From Strongylocentrotus droebachiensis (taxonomy: Eukaryota; Echinodermata; Echinoidea; Camarodonta; Strongylocentrotidae): 64,000 nt of DNA. The notes under the pieces were generated by a model. It ran no database searches, was not told the DNA's origin, and worked only from the letters and a program-made list of their open reading frames with translations. Shown piece by piece: positions 34,501 through 46,500 of this stretch (its first letter is position 1; each line of letters starts with the position of its first letter). Location: the NCBI GenBank assembly GCA_035222895.1, contig JAVYIG010001813.1, positions 186,001 through 250,000 on the forward strand, in the 5' to 3' direction. A program made the translations under genes and the position numbers.

Positions 34501-37500
34501 CATAAACAAATCCTCTGTGTGCCCATGCCTTGAGCCATAATGCATGGCCGTCCAGAGGATTAGGAAAAAAAAAGCTCAGTTTCGGAGATGTATTGCGCAA
34601 TAGCATATGACGTCACTGCAGGAGACAACTTGGCATTATACTCAACATAACATTGCACTTGATTTGAGATCCCCTACTATAAGTTCTATAACGTACCAAC
34701 AATCAACTAAATCCTCAACAATTGTTCAAATAATAGGCATGATTTAAAAGTCATTATCTTTCTTACCTGTTTCGTGTCAATTTGCTTATATTTTTTGGAG
34801 TATTTTTCCTAAAAAAAGAAGACAAAATGCATGCACTTTCTTACAGATTTCACAGCAAACCGCTGCGCAAAACAAGTGCATAACGACGATGGGGTGCGGG
34901 GGTAACGTAAAGCGACAATTGCTCTGCGACATTTGCTCCTCGACATTTGCTCCACCGACGAATGCTCCGCCAAAATTTGCTCCGACGACATTTGCTCCGC
35001 GACATTTGCTCCGCCGACAATTGCTCCGCCGGCAAATGCTCCGCCGACATTTGCTCCGCCGATAATATTTCTCTCATGAGTTATTTTTTGTTTTGTGTGA
35101 TTTGTTTTGTTGTTGTTATTCAGGGCCGTAGCCAGCATTTTTTTTTTTTTTAGGGGGGGGGGGGAAGTAGGTGCAGAAGCTTTCAAGCAATACATACACT
35201 TTTCTCAACTTGAGTCGACCTTCTTTCAACATTAATTTTTTTTCTTAGGCACATATAATTTTATTCCCTGTTGGTAAGCGATGGTATATAGCGAGAGAGA
35301 GAGAGTGAGAGAGAGCTAAAATGTAAACTTATCATTAATAATGAATATAGCATCTTCCTGCTTAATTAAATGAGCATGTTTATATCATAAACTGGCGAGC
35401 GAGCGTTTTAAACCAAAGAATTATTGTCAACAATAATGAGTATCAAAATAGAGTTTCCTTGCTGCCGGACGGGTCGAGCACATTCGTAATAAAGACGATG
35501 TCAATTTCATTTTTAGCGAACGGGCGGTTTTAAGCTTGTTTTATATTGAATAGCATCTATCCGCCTTCCACCCTTCTTCGTCTGACGTTTAGGTGCTGCA
35601 CATTTGTCAAATGAATATGTTTAAAATTATAATCGCGAGTTAGCGTAGCAAGACAGTGAGCGATTTTTTTTTGCACTTCTCTTTTGATAATAATTATAGG
35701 CATATTTGTTTTCTCCATAAAGTAACTGTGTCTCCTTTTTTCGTGAAAGGGAGGGCACAACCGCACAAACACATTTAAGGGGACTTTTTTTGTTTGTTTT
35801 TCATTTTTGTAATTGGAAATGGCGAACAAGGAAGGTAAAAACCATAGGTTATAATCTTGAATAGAATCTTGCTACATTTTGCCCCTTTTGAATAAAACGG
35901 GCAAGTATTATTTCAGGATTATTGTTTATTCCTTGTTGGCGAGCGAGCTTAGCGAATGGTCGAAATTCTTCGGTTTGCCATTTCCTATTGAAAAGCATCT
36001 GCGTGCCTAGCATCGCTTTTTAATCACTGACAGTAGCGGATTCAAGGGGGTGCCCGGCACCCAAATACAAATTTTCGAGGGCCAATTTTTTTTTTAATTG
36101 CTTACTACCCCCCCCCCCCCTCCCCTACTAAGCGAGTTGTCGTCCGGCTAAATAGTTTCTTAAGAATTTGGCCCCCTCCCCTGCCGCCGGCTGGATCCGC
36201 CCCTGATCACTGATGTACAAAATGTATAAGCTGTAGCGTAGCGAGCAAGCAAATTGTCTTCCTTTTCATAATTATAATAACTGAACAAAATCTGCGTGCC
36301 TACCACACCTTTTTTAATCAATGATTATTTCACGAGTATGTGTGTCTATATTTCATACTCCATTTTATTTCTCATTACCCCTGACGTGTCGCGACGCGCC
36401 GCGCCGGCATGATTTATCGTCATTAATTATACCAACACCGTCCCGAAACAAAGTTGTAGGCCAATGCAAAAATATGGAAATTAAATGTTCCTATATTCTT
36501 TTTTGTGTCCCTTTTCCCTTGCCATTAGCCTATCCTTTTCTCTTTTCTTGACCTTTTCTTTTCCATGTTTTCTTATCCTTTTATTTTATTTTCTTTCCCT
36601 TTCGTCCTATCTTTTTTTCGCTGCAAAAGGGAGCATTTGTCTTTAAACGGGGCACTCCTGCTACGTCGGCGGATCATATTTTATCTTCAACGGGGTACTT
36701 TGCGGAAGGAGCAATGTTGAAGCATTTGAATTTTACAGGGCCTTTTTGGGAGGAGCTGTCGGAGGAGCAATATTGTCGGCGGAGCAATTGTCGGTGGAGC
36801 AAATGTCGGCGGAGCAATTGTCGGCGGAGCAATTGTCATATCTCAACCAATAACTAACATATCCAATTGGTTTTCGACATTTGGACATTATTTTGTATGC
36901 TCTTTCGGAAAAATGAAGAACAAATTTAGAAATTCAAAAAATAGATTTGTTTGACGTCACAGCTTCGGTACTCTATGCACTTGTATTGTGCAGCGGTTTG
37001 CCGTGAAACCTGTAAGAAAGTGCATGCATACTGATGTCTTCGTTTTTCGGAAAAAATACTCCAAAACAGATAAGATAATTGACACGAAACAGGTAAGAAA
37101 GATAACGACTTTTAAATCATGACCATTATTTGAACAATTGCTGAGGATTTAGTTAATTGTTCGTATGTTATAGTAGGGTATCTCCACGCCGGAGTCACAG
37201 GTCGAGGACGAAAATATGGTCACACACTCACAGTTCTGAACAAGCGCTGAAAAGTGACCACAGTATCATAAAACCCTATTTCTATCAGTTCGAGCCAGAG
37301 ATAGAGCTCGACAAGGCACCTGAGGCTGAGGTAGAATGAGACCGGTAGATCTGGACCTTATGTAAATTGTCAACTGACTGAGACTGATAAAATATAGACC
37401 AGATCTACCGTCCCTTACAATAAAAAATGTTCAATGGTATACCAATGCTATACCATTCGGAAGTACCACTGAAAATACCCTACGGAACCCATTCAAAAGC

Positions 37501-40500
37501 ACCATTTAAATACCATTCGGATACCATTGAGATTATGCTCGCAACGTAGCATTGGGCACCATTCATCTACCAGTGAAATACTATTCAACCTAATAATAAT
37601 TTGTTTTTACGCTCATTTGCATAATCACCAATGGTAGATGAATGGTACCATTTACACCATTGAAATTTGAATATGAAAAATGCAAATTTTGTACCATTAA
37701 TCTACCATTCACCATTGGCATATATTACATTCACCATTCCCTAATGGTAGGCCAATGGTTTTTGGTGAGTGGTGTGCCAATGGTACACGAATGGTGGACA
37801 GTGAATGGTATACCAATGGTGTTCGGTGAGTGGTATGCCAATGGTACACGAATGGTGGACAGTGAATGGTATACCAATGGTGTTCGGTGAGTGGTGTGCC
37901 AATGGTACACGAATGGTGGACAGTGAATGGTATACCAATGGAAAGACCAATGGTGGATGATAAATGATTTGTCAATGGTAGGCCAATGGTGAATGGTGAA
38001 TGGTATGTGAATGGTATACCAATGGTGAATAGTAGACTAATGGTAAAAATATTGCATATTTCATATTCAAATTTCAATGGTGTAAATATCTACCATTTGT
38101 GATTATGCAAATGAGCGTCCAAAAAATTATTATTAGGTTGAATAGATTTCACTGGTAAATGAATAGTGCCCAATGGTACTTTGCGAGCGTAATCTCAATG
38201 GTATCCGAATGGTATTTAAATGGTGTTTGTGAATGGTATCCGTATGGTATTTTCAGTGGTACTTCCGATGGTATACATTGAACATTTTTTGTAAGGGTCA
38301 TAAAAAGCACTAAATTGGCTTGTTAAAAGTGAGCTCTTAACAAATACCAATAATATACATAACATATTATACATTGTAAGAAAAATATCAAAAAATTATT
38401 AAAGACAAAACTTAAAGTGACTTGGTAACATTGTTAATGGTTGATGACAAAATTGCTAAATTTTTGTATAAAATGTTACTTACTATATTCCTTCTAATGT
38501 ACTTACCCTCTGACATGCAAAAATCTGAACAAAAAAATCTCAAACCACGAAGATATCGATGGTTTTCTTTGAAGGAGTCGATGTATGGCATCCTCTAACA
38601 GTGATTAACAGTAAATTCTCCCAACCATTTTTTAATTGTCCCAACCGTTTTTCCATGAAAAAAAGACATAAAACAGGCTATAAAAAATCTGTCAACACTT
38701 AAATGTCTGGAATGGAATGTAAAGCCATTTTATTGCTTTGTGATGATTTCCATCCACCTAAACTGTAATTAAATTGTAATAATAAAGTTGGGAGAATTAA
38801 GGAATCGATCAGATCAGTTTTCTCAATTTGTACCATGAGTAATGGTCCGTTTTCAATCAAATTTTCAGATAATCTTTAATTGTACATCTATCATTGAAGT
38901 CACTACTTTAGCACCACTATCTCTCATCTGAACAATGTTACCAAGCCCATTTAAAGATAAAGACCAGTTATGATCATGCGATTGTGTTGTGAAATATTTC
39001 TTTGAGAAGTAAAACCCCAAACAATATTACAATAATTAAAATGGGAAGAAATGAGGGCTTGATATCATCTGAGTTATCTTTTTATTTGAATAGAACAAAT
39101 GTAAATCCATTGGAATTTTGGTTTAGTTCCAAACATAGTATAATTAGTTTTAAAAGGATTTAATATTAACTCATTGGATTTTATTCACATACTTAAATTT
39201 ATTAATTGAGTATTTACGAAATGAAATCAAGTTGTAGGATCACGACCTTTACAAAATACACTGGTATCGTCTGCAAATGAAATATAACGCAAATTAACAT
39301 GGCATGTCATTAATATAAATCTAAAACGAAAGGGGGCCGAGAATAGATCCTTAGGGAATCCGCAACCTATTGTTTAACTTGGGATTCAGCTTCATTAATA
39401 ATTGTTAATTGTTTACGATCAGATAAATAACTTGATAAGATGTCTAAAGGTGTGCCCCTTATACCGTTATATTTCATTTTTTGTAATAAAATAGAATGAT
39501 TTATAAGCTGCTTTAATTAACAATAACGGGCTGTTCAACTCTTCATGTAAGCAAATGTATAATAATGTACATCACAGAGTTATATAAGTGGGACCATAGG
39601 CACAAAACAGCAGTTACTCACAGTAAAGAGACACATATCAGATCAAAAATTACTCCAAATTGAATAATAGTAATAATAATAGTACAATTCTTATAAAGCG
39701 CATAATACATTTGTTAACATCTCTACGCGCTGTAAGAAAAATGACAAAGAAGAAGTAAATACTAGTAAGGGAAAAGAAGAAACAATACTGCATGGTAATA
39801 TTCTACACAGCATGGTCAAATTCTACTTGTGTGTAGGATTTGTACACCTCTTATTAAAGAGATAAGTTTTTAAAGATGTCTTGAACTTATCCATGGTATC
39901 CGCATGTTTAATATTATAAGGGATGCTGTTCCATAATTCAGGGGCAGCATGCCTGAAACTGCGTTTACCGTAAAATTTAGTTGAAATGTGAGGTACTACA
40001 TACAAGTCCTTCTGTGCTGACCACATACTTCTCACTGGTTGGTATTTTGCAAGGAGGTCTGAAAGGTATGTTGGAGCTATTTCATGAAAACACTGATACA
40101 CAAGTAACAAAATCTTAAACTGAATTCTTGATTGGATAGGCAACCAATGCAAGACCCGTAATATAGGTGAAATTGACTCATATCTTTTGGTCCTTGTCAC
40201 GAGTCTTGCGGCAGAGTTTTGAATAACCTGAAGTTTCCGGATCTGAGTGTCTGGTAAACCATACAGGAGGCAATTACAGTAGTAAATTCTACATTACAAA
40301 TGCATGTACTAATCTTGCAGTAGTCGCTTTGTCAATATAAGGTCGGATTTTGTTAATCTTATACAATGCAAATGAAGCTAGTCTAGATCTAGAGCTAACA
40401 TAATCTTTCAATGTGAAGTGATTATCAAAAATAACCCCCACATTTCTTGCTTTGTTTACGGGATGAACTTGTGCGCCATCAATTACAATGGGTGGGAAAG

Positions 40501-43500
40501 AATTCTGGGAACGAAATCGAGATGAAATATCAAGAACTTCTGTTTTCAGACTATTCAATTTGAGATCATTCAAATGAGACCATTCTTTCACCTCCTTGAT
40601 ACAACTCACTACTTTAGGAACTAATATTCAAGTGTCTGATGCAGTAAAAGAAATATATATTTGTGTGTCATCTGCATTACTGCATATAACATTTTTGAAA
40701 AACCATGAGCTTCAATAACCCTTTCCAAAGAAGCAGTGTACATAGTAAATATTAAGGGTCCAACAACATATCCTTGTGGGACTCCATGGGTAGGCGTGTG
40801 AGCTGATGACTAAATCCCAACGATGACAACAGTCTGTGTGCGAGACGTAAGATAAGTCCGAAACCAGTCAAGTGCACATCCTTGAATCCCAAACCACTGT
40901 GATAGCCTCTGTAGGATAGTGTCATGGCTTATGGTGTCAAGCGCAGACGAGTAGTCCAGGAGAATTACTATCACCCCTGGCACTTGTCTAGAGACATCAG
41001 GATGTCGTTCGAAACACGCAGGAGTGCGGTCTCACAGCTGTGGAAAGGACGATAAGCAGACTGTGTTCTAGCTTGAAGATGATGCTAAGACACATACTTC
41101 TGGATCTGTGAAACTGCAACTCTCTCCATCGTCTTGGCTAGAAACTTAAGATTTGCGATTGGACGATAATTTTTAAGATCATCACTATCCAAGTTGGGAC
41201 CCTTCAGGAGAGGACAAATATTGGAATGTTTTAATCCTTCCGGGAAACAACCTCTCAGAAGAGAATCATTAATGATATAGGTCAATATGGGAACAAGTTC
41301 TTCAAGGCATTGCTTCAGCACGCACGTGGGAATGATATCAAGGCTACAAGACGTTGATGGAGATTTATTTATTATCCTTGTGACTTCGTGTTCAGTGACT
41401 GGCCTGAAACTACTAAAACAGCAATCAAGCTGTCTTTGTTCCGGAAAACCAAATTTCCCTAAATTGGTATCATTAAGCTCCGACCGCAGTGAATCAGTTA
41501 TAATCTTGAAAACTGCTGGAATCTCTCAGGGACAGACATTTCTGATACATCATTATTTGGAAGTGGCTTCAAGGATATCTATCTTCCGAAAAAGCTCACG
41601 AGTAGTGCAGTTAGATAATTGGTCCCGATGATACTCAATTTTGCAAGATTCTATCGCCTTCTTGTATTAGTTACATTTTGTTTTAAATATCTGTCGGTGT
41701 ATCTCATGGCATTCATTGGATGGCGAAAATGCAGTCCGCTCGAGCTTGCAGAGTTCTTTCTTAGTTTGACGGAGCTCATCATTATACCATGGTGAGTTGG
41801 GTCGACACCTGATTGTATGAGTTAGAACAGGAGCATGTTTATCGAGAATACCACCAAGAATAGATTTATACTGAGTTATTAGGGTGTCTATGTGGCTGGA
41901 AGGAGATACATACAAATCCGACTGAAGAAAGTCCTCACGAAAGGATTGTATGTTGATCTCCCGTAGTTTCCTCGTTTTGATCTTCATCTTTACAGGTTCT
42001 GGTAAGCCAATTATCAGGCCACATTTCACCACTGATATGTCAGAATGAAGATAGGCAGTTGCGCTTACTTCATTTACAAAAGTATCAGTCATACGGGATA
42101 AAATAAGATCAAGAATATGTCCATTCCTTTGAGTAGGCATGTTTACATGCTGCTTGAAATTTAAAATCCCCAACAATCAACACACGATGCTTAAATGTTA
42201 TTATTTGTTCAAAAAAAGATGCAAATTCTATAAAGAAAGTTTGATCAGTTAGGTTGCCAGAACTAGTACGCTGTGGGCGGTAAACTGTAACCAATCTCAA
42301 AGGCAGATGGCGTTTTGCTGTAAGCAGTAGATCAAGGTATTCAGAAGAAGAGTATAACTTGTCAGGATACCTATGAACTTTGAAGCCTTTCCTAATACAC
42401 ACACCAACACCACCCCCTTGGCGACCCTTGCTTGGATTGTGATACCACTTATGGCTAAGGAGAGCCAGGGATGGATTATCGCGATCATCACCTGACAGCC
42501 AGGTTTCTGTTACGGGCAAAATGTCCATATGATAAACCAAATCACATAACATTGGAACTTTGGGCTTTATCGATCTCGCGTTCCACAATGCAAAGTTCGA
42601 TAGTGTATCATTACAGTCTATGTCAACTTCTGGGATAGACTTCTGGTTACGCGGTATTCCTCCCTTATGTCCTCTTTTGGTTCGAGGTTTAGAGCATATA
42701 TCAAGGTCATTAATTGTTTTCCAGACAGACCCATCTACTCGGAGACGAGAACTATTCAAATCAAGCAATGTTATCCTATCATACCTGAATTTGTTCTCTA
42801 AACTGACAGTATCAGTCTGTTGAACATTGTAATGAAAATTGTGTAACTGGTCCTGAACAGCATTAACGGTTGGACCTGGATTTGGTTCAATGTCACCACA
42901 CTTTTACAGTTGTACTTGAAAAGTGCAGTCTGCTTGTCTGTAGTATGGTAATCGACGGCCAACATATTTACTCACAGTGAAAGCATGATGGTATAATTCA
43001 GTAAAGCTTTTCACAAAGCATTCATGATTAGCCTGTCCATCACTGAATAGGAGGCCACGGATTACCAACAGAACATGAATGGGTGCCATTGTCCATTCAA
43101 GGCTCAGCTACCATTGTCAAAGTTAGCACTGTGGGCTAGCACGGCTGACTTTAGGATTGACCTGTATGTAGAAAAAATGGACACCCAATTGAATCCCAGA
43201 ACAGAAATGTTCAAAAACTTGTTTCACAGAATATGATGCAGCACATTCAGGAATTCCAACAAAATTTGTCTAGGAAGTTCAGTGTCCCACAGCAAATAGA
43301 TTGAAGAGCAAATCAACCAAAAATGATGACCAAAAGCAGCATATAAAGCAAATAGAATAGGAGAGGAGTCAAGCAGCTGTCAGGCGCTCGACATACAACT
43401 AGGATGTGGACAAAAAAACTAAAGTTCCATCATTGTTCCTGAGGACTAGGGTATTATTCCTTGCAGTTTGTCAGCTTTGAAACGTTGATCATGAAGAAAA

Positions 43501-46500
43501 ATTCGCGAAAAATAAAGCGAAATCACAAAGCAAATTGCAGTTCAAAGTATAAGGGACACCTAGTTTTCTCAAAGTCACTACCAGTGAAACACCATTCACC
43601 ATACAGACTCTACCATTGAAACACCATTCAAAACAAGAGTCTTATAGTGCAGACTCTCTTTTACGACTGACCAGGGTTTGTGTTTGCAGACTACAAAGAG
43701 GCAGCAATTGCACACATATGCATGAATAGTCAATAAACTTATTGCACATTATTGCACACAATGAAGACGATGTGGCTGATCATGATCAGCAAGTTTGACA
43801 GAAGACTTACAATTTGAAATGTTGTATTATTCTTTCTAACATCGGTAAGTTAATATAATTTGTTTTACTGCTATAGGTGTCATCAATTGCCACTAAAGTA
43901 CCGATTTTGAATGAAATCAGTTGACTTTTGTACAGTGGTGTTTGAAATGTTGAGAATGCCATGATGTAATGCAGCTGTGTTTGTCGTACTCCAGTTCATG
44001 CGCATGTACCTACGGTGAAATTGAAAGTGCATATCGGAATGACAACGAGCGGTCTAAACTTAAACTCTCGAGGCCCCCCCCCCCAGTGGCGGATCCAGGG
44101 GGGGGGGGACGACGTGTAAAAACACGTACATTTTACCGTGTTTTGGAGATTGGCCCCCTCCCTTGGCGCTCAAGGGTAGGGGGTGCATTCTTTTAAATTG
44201 TTGAGGGCTAAACAAAATAGTGCTCACTACCACCACCACCACCCCCCCCCCACTGAGCGAATTATCGGCCGGCTATTTCGACGCTAAAATATTTTATCAC
44301 GAATTGGGCCCCCTCCCATGCCGCCGGCTGGATCTGCCCCTGTCCCCCCCCCCTTGTCCGGGAACGGAGGGGCCGCATTCATGTTCCCAAAAACTCCGGT
44401 TCGTAACAAAGAACAAGATCTGCCCGTATTGACATTACACACCAGACTTATGCTGAAAAGGGGGAGGGTCCATCTATTAACAAAATCGAGGCAGCGTAGC
44501 GACCAGTTGCGTGATTTAATTAATTGTTTTAACTTGAACTTTAATTTCGGAGCGCTAAAGTGATCTATATGCTGATACATTATCAAATGAAATACATGTT
44601 TGATAATGTTTTAATGCATGTCGGGCGAGTTTATCTTTCTTCCTATATACAGGAAATCCCTACAAACACTTTTTTCCAACCACTTTCTTCTATAAACATG
44701 AATGAGAACGTAGCGCCCTAGTTAGAACAAAAAAGAGGACCTGGAGGGGGGGGGGCTCAATGGACAGGTTGTAATTGACAAGAAGTACTGCATCACTTAA
44801 TTTGTGAGGGAGCGTAGTGACCGAGAGTGAACAAAAATTAATTTTGAATGTTAAAACTTTACATTTCCAAATCAAGGATAGCACATTCTTGGCATATTCA
44901 TACATACCATTTCACGTCATTTTCTATATTTCATTGTGTCTTGGGAGGGTGCTAATCGAGGGGGTCATAATCGACTATTAGTACTTAAAACTAACAAACT
45001 AACCCAAACCCAGATAATTGCATGTTAAAGTGTTGTATTTTCACTCTGATATTAGGATTTAATTATACTGCACAGGGTAAAGAAATGACTGAGTCGTCCC
45101 CTAAATCATGCTAATGGAGGGCAAAGTAATGGCCCTAGCGTGTCACGCCTCTAGAAGACAAGGTATCTGCAACATAAGCCTTAGAGCACTAAGAACACTT
45201 CGTTGTAGTGTGTAAGAAATACATACAATTTGTTTTATTGTGAGGGTGGCCTTTAGTAGGGGGCGGATCGTAGAATCGAAATATATCATCACCACGTGAA
45301 TAATAATGATTCTGAATTTTCTAATGTTTATCTTCAGCCCGTCTGATACCCCATTTCACACAGCATGGATCAGTAAGATAAAGGAGATTACAGGTGAGTT
45401 TTCTCTTAATCCTTAATTGTAGGTAGGACAATAAACTGAAGCTATATGGAGGTGTACAATGTTGGTCATAATGGTGGAATAAGTATTTTTTCCCCAATTT
45501 AGGGAATGATTTTAACAATGGTTTATTCGTAACAGATCTAGATCTAGATAATAATAATTTGTGAGTGTTTGTTTTGCGTGACTGCTAAAGCATGTGTATG
45601 CTACTATGCTAATCAACTAGGGGACCTACGTAATTAAGCCATAACTGACAGTAATGAGGACCCAGGTCGAAAATCCCATATAGACCATTAGCAAAATTAT
45701 ATTGGTATCTAATGGTTTATGTTGGACCCACAGAATTGAATCCAACAGAGACCATTCAAACCATCAGAAACCAATAGAAACCAATAACACCCATAGACAC
45801 CAATAGAAATGGAAACCAAGAGGACCAATAGAAACCAATACGACCAATATAAACCAATAGGACCAATAGGACCGATAAGACCAATACAAACCAATAAGAC
45901 CAATAGAAACCAATAAGACCAATAGAAACCAATAGGACCGATAGGACCAATAGAAAACCAATGAGACCAATAGAACCCAAATGGGACCAATATAAACCAA
46001 TATGACCAATAGAATTAAGAAACATAGATACTAATAGAAACCAATAGGTCCAATAGAAACCAATAGAAACCAACAGCTAAATCTATCTCATGCATATTCA
46101 TGATTACTTTACACGTATTCACATAAAAATGCATTTGTCATAATTTGTTAAGCAACTTATGGCAATGCACATCAATTTTGTGATTTTTATTTTCTTTCGG
46201 CAATTAATGACCAATTGATTATTTGTATGATCATGTTACAATAACAATCACGTTTTAGCAATAGATATATTGATTATAATGATTACTAACCAAGAAACAT
46301 GATGTATGTTTATTATATAGAATAGTACAATCCTTTAGCTAATAAAGAATATTCCTAAACTCACTTCAAGTGATCTTTGTGATGGAGTTAATGCAATTGA
46401 GATTGAAATATACCTTTTTGGTGGACAGTTGCTAAATTCGATTTTTGATTTATCATTATTGATTTACCAATATAAGCCAATGGACTATTGAACCATTAAA

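Larger units (their letters stand above)
34671..37183. mobile_element. Large foldback element with about 200 bp inverted ends and inner minisatellites
   Basis: The left end GAGATCCCCTACTATAAG and right end TATAGTAGGGTATCTC are inverted copies. Pairing continues through CTAAATCCTCAACAATTG, ATGATTTAAAAGTCATTATC, CCTGTTTCGTGTCAATT and CTTTCTTACAG..GCAAACCGCTGC. Inside the arms are inverted minisatellites (34919-35061 and 36757-36838). The middle (about 35320-36330) has loose direct repeats sharing AGCATCT and GCGAGCGAGC motifs. A hAT-type MITE (36031-36205) is nested inside. No transposase frame was found. Confidence 0.75.

Noticed and set aside
34809..35195. Ala/Glu/Gln/Met repeat frames on both strands
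   Set aside because: They are translations of a 15 bp minisatellite, open in several frames because the unit is a multiple of three.
45709..46073. Tyr/Trp/Phe/Leu-rich minus-strand frames
   Set aside because: They are translations of the CCAATAG minisatellite with no start context or family similarity.
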